From contig CAZZCN010000117.1 of NCBI GenBank assembly GCA_964652975.1, positions 1-7,080 on the forward strand: a DNA stretch of 7,080 nucleotides, in the 5' to 3' direction. Within the stretch, counting starts at the first letter, position 1. Each line of letters starts with the position of its first letter. A program made the translations under genes and the position numbers. Source of the stretch: CAZZCN01 sp964652975 (GTDB taxonomy: Bacteria > Bacillota > Clostridia > Saccharofermentanales > UBA5734). Below are positions 1 through 5,555 of this stretch, piece by piece. The notes under the pieces were generated by a model that was not told the origin of the DNA, did not search any database, and worked only from the letters and a program-made list of their open reading frames with translations.

Positions 1-60
1 TTATCACGTTTTCAAATTTTATTTTATGTTACCATGTCAAAGGATTTTAACAAATCAAAG

Positions 61-76
61 GGTGGTTTTAGCCACC
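61..76 (+). other. Short hairpin in the hcp leader
   Basis: GGTGGT and GCCACC can form a 5-bp stem plus a G-T pair with a 4-base loop. The hairpin ends 8 bases before the AAGGAGG ribosome binding site of hcp. No T-run follows, so it does not look like a terminator. It may protect or structure the 5' end of the hcp mRNA, or it may be chance. No sensor domain or riboswitch fold is recognisable around it. Confidence 0.35.
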
Positions 77-84
77 TACTCAAG

Positions 85-91
85 AAGGAGG
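85..91 (+). promoter_or_regulatory. Ribosome binding site deciding the hcp start
   Basis: AAGGAGG lies 8 bases before the ATG at 100. It is a near-perfect Shine-Dalgarno sequence, and it selects this ATG over the in-frame upstream ATG at 34, which has no such site. Confidence 0.9.
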
Positions 92-99
92 ACAATAAT

Positions 100-1722
100 A
101 TGTTTTGTTATCAATGTCAGGAGGCACTCGGCGGTAAGGGGTGCAATGTAAACGGTGTATGCGGCAAAAAGCGTGAGGTTGCGGATCTTCAGGATTTGCT
201 GATTTATTCACTTAAGGGTATTTCAGAGGTTGTCGTAAACGGCAAAATCGACGTTAAAGGGATTACCAATGTGAACCATATGGTGATCAACAGTCTTTTC
301 ATGACTATCACAAATGCAAATTTTGACGATGCCGCTATAGAAAAACAAATTCACAATATGCTCGCCCTGCGAAATGAGTTAAAAAGAGACGTTCTATTAA
401 AAAACATGCATGATGCAGTCACTTTCAATGTCAATTCAAGAGACTCAATGCTCGCAAAGGCATTATCTGTCGGTGTATTGTCAACCGAAAACGAAGACGT
501 ACGATCACTTCGTGAACTTATCATCTATGGCTTGAAAGGTGTTGCGGCTTACACCGAGCACGCATTCAACCTCGGCAAGGAAAATCCGGATATCTACGCA
601 TTTGCATACGAAGCCCTGTCTGCAACACTTGACGATACACTGACCGCGGACGATCTGGTTGCGCTGACACTTAAGACAGGCGAATTCGGTGTCAAGGCAA
701 TGGCTCTTTTGGATGAGGCTAACACTTCCAGATATGGCAATCCCGAAATAACACAGGTCAACCTGGGAGTCAGAAATAATCCAGCCATACTCATCTCCGG
801 TCATGATCTCGCCGACCTGGAACAGCTTTTAGAGCAGACAAAGGGTACCGGCGTTGATGTCTATACACACAGCGAAATGCTTCCGGCTCACTATTATCCT
901 GCATTCAAGAAATACGACAATTTTGTCGGAAATTATGGAAATGCATGGTGGAAGCAGAAGGTTGAGTTTGCGGCATTTAACGGACCTGTGCTTTTTACCA
1001 CTAACTGTATAGTCCCTCCAAAAGACGAGAACACACGTAAAAGAATATTCACGACCGGTTCATCTGGGTTCCCTGGATGCACGCATATTGTTGCGGACGC
1101 TAACGACAAAAAAGATTTTTCAGAGATTATTGCCATGGCCAAAACCCTTCCGGCTCCTGTCGAGATCGAGAATGGTACCATAGTTGGCGGATTTGCTCAC
1201 AATCAGGTGATTGCACTTGCAGACAAGGTTGTTGGCGCGGTCAAAGCCGGCAAGATAAAGAAATTCTTTGTCATGGCAGGCTGCGACGGCAATATGAAAT
1301 CCAGGAACTATTATACCGAATTTGCCGAGAAGCTTCCTTCCGATACTGTTATCCTTACAGCCGGATGTGCCAAGTATCGTTACAACAAATTAAAACTTGG
1401 TGACATCGACGGAATACCCAGAGTGCTCGATGCCGGGCAGTGCAACGACTCCTATTCACTTGCGGTTATCGCTTTGAAATTCAAGGAAGTGTTCGAACTC
1501 GACGATATCAACAAGCTGCCAATCGCCTTCAACATTGCATGGTACGAGCAAAAGGCAGTTATTGTGTTGCTCGCACTCCTTTATCTCGGAATCAAAAACA
1601 TCCATCTCGGACCGACACTGCCGGCTTTCCTGTCACCTAATGTAGCCAAGGTTCTTGTCGAAAACTTTGGAATTGCGGGAATCGGGAATGCCCAGGATGA
1701 TATAGAACTGTTTATGAAATAG
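100..1722 (+). CDS. hcp: Hybrid cluster protein (Hcp, hydroxylamine/NO reductase), class I
   Basis: The product is a 540-residue cytoplasmic Fe-S protein of the prismane/hybrid cluster family. Family members reduce hydroxylamine in vitro, and NO reduction and nitrosative or oxidative stress defence are the favoured physiological roles. The N-terminal cysteines C3, C6, C15 and C21 have the spacing CX2CX8CX5C, which is the class I pattern of strict anaerobes ([4Fe-4S]), not the enterobacterial class II spacing. All seven hybrid-cluster ligands of the Desulfovibrio protein have counterparts with matching or nearly matching spacing: H235, E259, C303, C395 (the persulfide cysteine position), C423, C448 and E483. 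The ORF is open back to an ATG at 34, but the extra 22 codons are unlike the family N-terminus MFCYQCQE and lack an RBS, so the start is 100. No hcr reductase gene follows, as is usual for class I. The leader (1-99) shows no convincing promoter or HcpR/NsrR operator, although the gene's own promoter may lie partly outside the window. A terminator ends the unit, suggesting monocistronic transcription. Confidence 0.97.
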   Translation: MFCYQCQEALGGKGCNVNGVCGKKREVADLQDLLIYSLKGISEVVVNGKIDVKGITNVNHMVINSLFMTITNANFDDAAIEKQIHNMLALRNELKRDVLLKNMHDAVTFNVNSRDSMLAKALSVGVLSTENEDVRSLRELIIYGLKGVAAYTEHAFNLGKENPDIYAFAYEALSATLDDTLTADDLVALTLKTGEFGVKAMALLDEANTSRYGNPEITQVNLGVRNNPAILISGHDLADLEQLLEQTKGTGVDVYTHSEMLPAHYYPAFKKYDNFVGNYGNAWWKQKVEFAAFNGPVLFTTNCIVPPKDENTRKRIFTTGSSGFPGCTHIVADANDKKDFSEIIAMAKTLPAPVEIENGTIVGGFAHNQVIALADKVVGAVKAGKIKKFFVMAGCDGNMKSRNYYTEFAEKLPSDTVILTAGCAKYRYNKLKLGDIDGIPRVLDAGQCNDSYSLAVIALKFKEVFELDDINKLPIAFNIAWYEQKAVIVLLALLYLGIKNIHLGPTLPAFLSPNVAKVLVENFGIAGIGNAQDDIELFMK

Positions 1723-1758
1723 ACTATGGTGTTTTAAAATTGCTTTATCAAATAATTC

Positions 1759-1790
1759 AGATCTCTGCTTCTAGAAGTGGAGGTCTTTTT
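1759..1790 (+). terminator. Rho-independent terminator of hcp
   Basis: An inverted repeat of about 12 bp pairs AGATCTCTGCTT with AAGTGGAGGTCT, including G-T pairs, around a CTAG loop. TTTTT (1786-1790) starts at the last base of the stem. It lies 37 bases after the hcp stop codon and separates hcp from the toxin-antitoxin transcript. The remaining AT-rich stretch to 1858 shows nothing else. Confidence 0.88.
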
Positions 1791-1858
1791 ATTGCTAATA
1801 TGAGAAAAATCTTAACAAATATAAGCAAAGCAAAAAAGCAAATGCACAAAAGTTTTTC

Positions 1859-1887
1859 TTTACAAATTTATACCTGTGTGGTACAAT
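1859..1887 (+). promoter_or_regulatory. Sigma-A type promoter of the toxin-antitoxin operon
   Basis: The -35 box TTTACA (1859-1864) is followed by a 17-base spacer and the -10 box TACAAT (1882-1887). Each box matches 5 of 6 consensus positions and the spacing is optimal. Transcription should start near 1894, giving a leader of about 40 bases to the preferred toxin start. It is the best promoter in the window. Confidence 0.82.
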
Positions 1888-1889
1888 TT

Positions 1890-1908
1890 AATTACCATTT
1901 TGGTAATT
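1890..1908. promoter_or_regulatory. Probable autoregulatory operator (perfect inverted repeat)
   Basis: AATTACCATTTTGGTAATT has two perfect 8-base arms around a 3-base centre. It begins 2 bases after the -10 box and covers the predicted transcription start. This is where an autorepressing HigA-type antitoxin would block RNA polymerase. The position and symmetry are seen directly; binding by the downstream HTH protein is inferred from how HigBA modules usually work. Confidence 0.72.
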
Positions 1909-1933
1909 TTATTCAGGAGCGATGCAGAACACA

Positions 1934-2281
1934 ATGAGAATAATGTACAAGAATCGGCTAGCTGAAAGGCAATTTGATACTAAACACGAATCGACATGGA
2001 AGTACCCGAAGGTTGTTGTTACAAAGATCAAAGCAATGAAGAACTTTATAGAAAATGCATCCTCTCTATCAGACATAGTTCACTATCCGCCATTTCGTTT
2101 TCATAGATTGAATGGGGATCGAAAATATGAATGGGGACTTTATCTTGGTAATACCGGATACAGGGTTACTGTAATACCGGTTGACGACCAAGAGGAGAAT
2201 ATTGTTGAAGGGGATATAATTCATATCTCTAAATTAATTAAAATAGTATTGGTTACGGAGGTTTCAAACCATTATGAATAG
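1934..2281 (+). CDS. higB: HigB-like toxin of the RelE/ParE superfamily
   Basis: A 115-residue protein resembling the clostridial HigB 'plasmid maintenance killer' proteins, which in characterised families are ribosome-dependent mRNA interferases. Supporting features are the N-terminus MRIMYKNRLAERQF, the helical segment that follows, the conserved block PPFRFHRLNGDRK, the central strand GYRVTVIP, and a C-terminal strand ending in SNHYE. Residues such as H and R in the FHRLNGDRK and GYR blocks are where RelE-fold toxins carry RNA-contacting side chains, but the catalytic set cannot be assigned from sequence alone. The start is uncertain. ATG 1934 matches the usual family start but lies 14 bases from AGGAG (1915-1919). 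ATG 1922 would add four residues with only 2 bases to AGGAG, and ATG 1943 is also possible. It is longer than classical HigB (about 90 residues). The last 8 bases overlap the antitoxin start, so the two are translationally coupled with the toxin first, as in higBA. Confidence 0.85.
   Translation: MRIMYKNRLAERQFDTKHESTWKYPKVVVTKIKAMKNFIENASSLSDIVHYPPFRFHRLNGDRKYEWGLYLGNTGYRVTVIPVDDQEENIVEGDIIHISKLIKIVLVTEVSNHYE
2257..2261 (+). promoter_or_regulatory. Ribosome binding site of the antitoxin, inside the toxin gene
   Basis: GGAGG lies within the last codons of the toxin gene, 12 bases before the antitoxin ATG at 2274. It supports that start over the in-frame ATG at 2301 and allows antitoxin to be made both by coupling and independently. 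Confidence 0.7.
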
Positions 2282-3368
2282 TCTTGAGTATAATAATCTG
2301 ATGGCATTTCACCCAGGGTATTACGTTGAGGAGATAATCGATGATATGGAGATTACACAAGAAGAGTTTGCTACAAGGCTTGGAACTACGCCCAAGACAG
2401 TAAGTAAACTTGTAAGTGGACAGATAAATCTAACAAGTGATCTCGCACAAAAATTATCTGTCATGCTTGGAACAGGCATTGATGTTTGGCTTAATATACA
2501 AACGACCTATATTCAAAAGAAGATGGAGATCGAGCAAAAACGGTTATTAGACGAGCAGTCTGATATTGTTAAGTTTATTGATTACAATTATTTTGTCGAA
2601 AATGGTTTTCTTCCCCCTGCAAGAAAATCAGAAGATAAAATTATAAATCTTTGCAGTTATTTGAAAGTATCGAATCTTTCAGCATTTAAAGAACATGATT
2701 TTCTTGTAAACTTCCGGGCAGGTGTTTCCCAAATTGAGACGAAGAATCTAATCAACGCACAGATTTGGATTCAGACTGCTATGAACATCGCAAAGAAAAG
2801 TCAGGTTAAGCCATTTAATGCCGCTTTGGTTAGGAATTACATCCCGGAAATCAGATTGATGACAGTTCAATCTCCAAATATTTTCATTCCAAGATTGCAC
2901 GAAATATTTTGTGAATGCGGAGTATCTTTCGTTCTCCTGCCTCATCTTAAAAATTCGGGAATCAATGGTGCTGTCAGATGGATAGGAGAAGAGAAGGTGA
3001 TTTTGGCAATGAATGATCGAAGGAATTTTTTTTTTTTTTTTTGGTTTTCGCTATTTCATGAAATTAAACATGTATTGCAACAGAAACTTAAAACTACTTT
3101 TATTAGTGCAAGCATACATGAAATGATGCAGACAGACGATAAATTCGAGAGAGACGCGGATTCATTTGCGCAGGAAGCATTAATCCCCAAAGATGCATAT
3201 AAGAAATTTATACAGAATCTCCATTATTCAGATACGGACATAGTTTCTTTTGCCAATAGCATCGGAATTCATCCTGGCATTGTTGTTGGAAGGCTTCAGC
3301 ATGATGGCCATATTGCTCATAATCGTTGCTTAAAACTGAAAGAGAAATATCGCATCACTATGAATTAA
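2274..3368 (+). CDS. higA: HigA-type antitoxin/repressor fused to an ImmA/IrrE-family zinc metalloprotease domain
   Basis: A 364-residue two-domain protein. Residues 11-75 form a HigA/XRE helix-turn-helix: AFHPGYYVEEII is a HigA hallmark, followed by ITQEEFATRLGTTPKTVSKL and the recognition-helix region to about 62. A linker of about 120 residues leads to an ImmA/IrrE-like domain (about 205-345) with the zinc motif HEIKH (H262, E263, H266) and a third-ligand motif ERDADSFAQEALIP (E292). The end GIVVGRLQHDG is typical of this family. The HTH should neutralise HigB and bind the operator at 1890-1908. ImmA and IrrE proteases cleave XRE-type repressors, so the fused domain may cleave its own or a related repressor, or it may serve only as a structural or sensing module; this part is inference. 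The canonical HEIGH glycine is K265 here. The codons for F252-F256, just before W257 and the HExxH, form a T17 run (3026-3042) that is slippage-prone. A gain of one T would end the protein at 262 residues and a loss of one T at 283, both without the zinc site. As sequenced the frame is intact. The gene is more AT-rich than hcp and the uxu genes. Confidence 0.9.
   Translation: MNSLEYNNLMAFHPGYYVEEIIDDMEITQEEFATRLGTTPKTVSKLVSGQINLTSDLAQKLSVMLGTGIDVWLNIQTTYIQKKMEIEQKRLLDEQSDIVKFIDYNYFVENGFLPPARKSEDKIINLCSYLKVSNLSAFKEHDFLVNFRAGVSQIETKNLINAQIWIQTAMNIAKKSQVKPFNAALVRNYIPEIRLMTVQSPNIFIPRLHEIFCECGVSFVLLPHLKNSGINGAVRWIGEEKVILAMNDRRNFFFFFWFSLFHEIKHVLQQKLKTTFISASIHEMMQTDDKFERDADSFAQEALIPKDAYKKFIQNLHYSDTDIVSFANSIGIHPGIVVGRLQHDGHIAHNRCLKLKEKYRITMN
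3026..3042 (+). repeat. T17 mononucleotide tract inside the antitoxin-protease gene
   Basis: Seventeen consecutive T residues encode the end of N251, five phenylalanines (252-256) and the first base of W257. The tract lies 14 bases before the HExxH codons. Such a run is prone to replication and transcription slippage, and also to sequencing error. It is by far the longest homopolymer in the window. Confidence 0.97.
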
Positions 3369-3378
3369 CATTCGTGTA

Positions 3379-3431
3379 AAGCAAAATGTGATTTTTATCT
3401 TTATTTCTTTGAAAATTATGTGATTTTGCTT
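3379..3431. repeat. Inverted and direct repeats behind the antitoxin gene
   Basis: AAGCAAAAT (3379-3387) and ATTTTGCTT (3423-3431) are perfect inverted repeats with a 35-base loop. The 10-mer ATGTGATTTT occurs as a direct repeat at 3386-3395 and 3418-3427. The long loop makes it a poor terminator. The elements may be protein-binding sites or degenerate sequence; no function is assigned. Confidence 0.5.
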
Positions 3432-3450
3432 GATTTGTATTCAACAAACG

Positions 3451-3466
3451 CACATATTAATATGTG
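3451..3466. promoter_or_regulatory. 16-bp perfect palindrome, possible operator
   Basis: CACATATTAATATGTG is a perfect palindrome with no loop. It lies between the two convergent transcription units, 82 bases after the antitoxin stop codon. Its right arm continues as ATGTGA, the same hexamer found in the two direct repeats upstream (3386 and 3418). A weak plus-strand promoter-like pair, TTGATT (3430-3435) and CATATT (3453-3458) with a 17-base spacer, overlaps it. The DNA symmetry is certain; its function is not known. Confidence 0.45.
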
Positions 3467-3485
3467 AAAGAGGTTAAGTAAAAAA

Positions 3486-3526
3486 CACCACAAATCCGAC
3501 GCTATTTCGATGGCGAGTCCTTTTGT
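3486..3526. terminator. Probable bidirectional terminator between the convergent units
   Basis: In the plus-strand RNA, CGCUAU and AUGGCG (3500-3515) pair around a UUCG tetraloop, followed after 5 bases by TTTT (3521-3524). In the minus-strand RNA an outer stem (ACAAA/TTTGT) extends the imperfect hairpin, and six T residues follow (complement of 3480-3485). It begins within 5 bases of the uxuB stop codon, where a terminator for that operon would be expected. The stems are imperfect, so the call is moderate. Confidence 0.5.
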
Positions 3527-3530
3527 ATCC

Positions 3531-4385
3531 CTACACTCCCGAATAAGCCGAAAACCCGCCGTCAACAGGCACTACAACACCTGTTATAAAGGCTGCAGCC
3601 TCATTGCTGACAAGCCACAGAAGTGTTCCTGTCAAATCATCGGGTGCGCCGAATCTCCCGAGTGGGGTGTGGCCTAGAATTTTTTTAGACCTGTCGGTTG
3701 GATTGTTATCCGCGTCGAATAATAAGGCATAATTTTGATTTGTCACAAAAAATCCTGGTGCGATGGCATTCACACGTATGCCTGCAGGGGCGAAATGCAC
3801 TGCAAGCCACTGGGTAAAGTTCGAAACAGCTGCCTTTGCAGCACTGTATGCCGGAATTTTGGTCAGTGGTTTGAATGAATTCATAGACGAAATATTAATA
3901 ATAGAGCAGCCTTCGCGGCCAATCATATCTTTCGCAAAAACCTGAGTTGGCAGCAACGTCCCCAGAAAATTCAAATTCATGACAAAGCTGATACCTTCAT
4001 ATTCCAGGTCGAAAAAACTTACAATATCATCCCTGTCAACGTCTCCCATATCAAAATATTCTTTGGTTGTGGTTCCCTTGGGATGGTTCCCTCCGGCGCC
4101 GTTGATCAGAATATCACATTTTCCGAAAGCTTTCTCTACCTCTTCCCTCGCTGCTTCGAGACTTTTTTTGTCAAGAACGTTCGCAGATATTCCGATTGCA
4201 TTTCCGCCGTCTTCGTTGATCTGCGCCGCAACATCTTTTGCCGCTTCCAGTTTCAAATCGAGGACTGCAACATTGGCGCCGCATTTTGCAAGCACCGCTG
4301 CAACCCCTGAGCACAGAACTCCGCCACCGCCTGTTACAACAGCAGTCCTGCCTTTTAAATCTATTAAAAATGGTAGCTTAATCAT
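3531..4385 (-). CDS. uxuB: D-mannonate oxidoreductase (fructuronate reductase), SDR family
   Basis: A 284-residue short-chain dehydrogenase that interconverts D-fructuronate and D-mannonate with NAD(P)(H), the second step of glucuronate catabolism. Seen in sequence: the Rossmann nucleotide-binding motif TGGGGVLCSG (18-27), an acidic residue D43 at the end of beta-2 (favouring NAD), NGAG (95-98), catalytic S167, Y180 and K184 in the ISSMN and YSAAK motifs, PG (210-211) and the C-terminal DGGFSAYSG. The SDR-type enzyme, as in Bacillus YjmF/UxuB, is unrelated to the longer E. coli UxuB, which belongs to the mannitol dehydrogenase family. The start at 4385 is chosen because GGAGAG lies 5 bases before it and it overlaps the uxuA stop codon in an ATGA arrangement, showing translational coupling. 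The longer in-frame ATG at 4418 lies inside uxuA. Substrate specificity rests partly on the neighbouring uxuA and uxaC; a general SDR of sugar acids is the alternative. Confidence 0.9.
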   Translation of the reverse strand: MIKLPFLIDLKGRTAVVTGGGGVLCSGVAAVLAKCGANVAVLDLKLEAAKDVAAQINEDGGNAIGISANVLDKKSLEAAREEVEKAFGKCDILINGAGGNHPKGTTTKEYFDMGDVDRDDIVSFFDLEYEGISFVMNLNFLGTLLPTQVFAKDMIGREGCSIINISSMNSFKPLTKIPAYSAAKAAVSNFTQWLAVHFAPAGIRVNAIAPGFFVTNQNYALLFDADNNPTDRSKKILGHTPLGRFGAPDDLTGTLLWLVSNEAAAFITGVVVPVDGGFSAYSGV

Positions 4386-5428
4386 TTCATCTCTCCATTT
4401 CTGCTTATCGCTTCCCATAGCCCCTGCAAATAAACCGAGCCCAAGGCCCTGTCATATAATCCATAACCGGGTCTGCCCTGTTCGCCCCATATCATTCTTC
4501 CATGATCAGGCCTGATATAACCCTCAAACCCACTCTCATAGAGCGCCTTTACAATTGCGTACATATCCAGCGAACCGCATTTGGTAGGGTGAGCGCTTTC
4601 TTCGAAGCACCGTTCGCCGGTGATTTTGATATTTCTTAAATGTGCAAAATGAATTCGTCTGCCGAACTTTCGTATCATTTCCGGCAGATTGTTATCGATG
4701 CCGGCACCAAGCGAGCCTATGCAAAAAGTAAGTCCGTTTGCAGGACTTTCAACTAAGTGCAAAAATCGTTCTAGATTCTTTTCGTTTGTTATAATTCGCG
4801 GCATGCCAAAAATCCCCCACGGTGGATCATCCGGGTGAATTGCCATTTTTACCCCGGCTTCTTCAGCGGCAGGAATGACCTTCGACAAAAATTTTCCGAG
4901 GTTAAGCCAGAGTTTCTCTTCATCAACACTCTTGTACTGATCAAGCAGCCCGCGCAGCTCTACCTTTGTATAGCTTTCGTCCCAGCCTGGCAGCGATAGG
5001 TCGCTTTCTGCAGGATTAAGTGAAAGCACCGTTTCATTGTCATAAGCAAGAGCATTTGAACCGTCGGGTAGTTCTCTTGCGAGTTCGCTTCTTAGCCAGT
5101 CGAATACAGGCATGAAATTGTAACAGATAACCTTGACCCCTGCCTTGCCTAGTCTCCTGACATTCTCACAGTAGTTATCAATTAAAATGTCGCTGTCTGG
5201 TGTGCCCAGTTTTATTTTCTCGTGAACGGGAACGCTTTCAACGACCTCGAATTCAAGCCCTGCCTTATTGATTTTTTCTTTCAGCGCTAAAATGTTCTCC
5301 TCCGGCCAGACATCTCCCACCGGAACATCATAAAGGGCAGAAACCACTCCACTCATAAGCGGAATCTGTTTTATCTTGTCCAGTGTAACCGGGTCGTTTT
5401 GGCCAAACCACCGAAATGTCATTTTCAT
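4382..5428 (-). CDS. uxuA: D-mannonate dehydratase
   Basis: A 348-residue cytoplasmic UxuA-family lyase (xylose isomerase-like TIM barrel) that removes water from D-mannonate to give 2-keto-3-deoxy-D-gluconate. The N-terminus MTFRWFGQNDPVTLDKIKQI is typical of the family. Candidate divalent-metal (Mn/Fe) ligands are H198 in HPDDPP, C236 in FCIGSLG, H263 in HFAHLRN and D308 in RPDHGR, matching the order and spacing I recall for the structurally known enzyme. The length agrees with Gram-positive UxuA proteins of about 350-360 residues. The start at 5428 is preferred because AGAGG lies 8 bases upstream; the ATG two codons later (5422) is an alternative. It is separated from uxaC by 127 bases and overlaps uxuB by 4 bases. 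It is intact, with no missing motif. Confidence 0.96.
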   Translation of the reverse strand: MKMTFRWFGQNDPVTLDKIKQIPLMSGVVSALYDVPVGDVWPEENILALKEKINKAGLEFEVVESVPVHEKIKLGTPDSDILIDNYCENVRRLGKAGVKVICYNFMPVFDWLRSELARELPDGSNALAYDNETVLSLNPAESDLSLPGWDESYTKVELRGLLDQYKSVDEEKLWLNLGKFLSKVIPAAEEAGVKMAIHPDDPPWGIFGMPRIITNEKNLERFLHLVESPANGLTFCIGSLGAGIDNNLPEMIRKFGRRIHFAHLRNIKITGERCFEESAHPTKCGSLDMYAIVKALYESGFEGYIRPDHGRMIWGEQGRPGYGLYDRALGSVYLQGLWEAISRNGEMK

Positions 5429-5555
5429 CGAATATACCTCTTTTCGAAATGTTCAATATTGTCTGCTTCAAATATTTTCTAGCTAAAGTTTTTTCACATA
5501 GGTTTACGGGGTTATTAAATATTTATTTGCTGTATCGAAACCCTATTGTAAAATA
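5429..5555 (-). other. Gap between uxaC and uxuA, no clear signal
   Basis: This AT-rich 127-base gap carries the uxuA ribosome binding site (AGAGG, 5441-5437). It also has a weak inverted repeat (GGTTT at 5501-5505 with AAACC at 5538-5542) around a loop of more than 30 bases. There is no T-run in the minus direction and no good promoter, so cotranscription of uxaC and uxuA is likely but not proven. Confidence 0.35.

Noticed and set aside
34..99. In-frame 22-codon extension of hcp from ATG 34
   Set aside because: It has no ribosome binding site, would include the leader hairpin and the AAGGAGG in the coding region, and adds residues before the conserved family N-terminus MFCYQCQE.
1740..1937. 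65-codon plus-strand open frame between hcp and the toxin gene
   Set aside because: It runs across the hcp terminator and through the toxin-antitoxin promoter and operator, has no RBS, and its product is low-complexity with no recognisable motif.
3024..3368. Treating the antitoxin gene as a frameshifted pseudogene because of the T17 run
   Set aside because: As given, the frame continues through HEIKH, ERDAD and the conserved GIVVGRLQ end to a normal stop, so the gene is intact in this sequence.
4386..4418. 11-codon N-terminal extension of uxuB
   Set aside because: ATG 4385 has a well-spaced GGAGAG and an ATGA overlap with uxuA, and SDR homologues begin close to it.
3979..4515. 178-codon plus-strand open frame
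   Set aside because: It is antisense to uxuB and the end of uxuA, both strongly supported by conserved motifs, and its Ser/Pro-rich product looks like a shadow translation.
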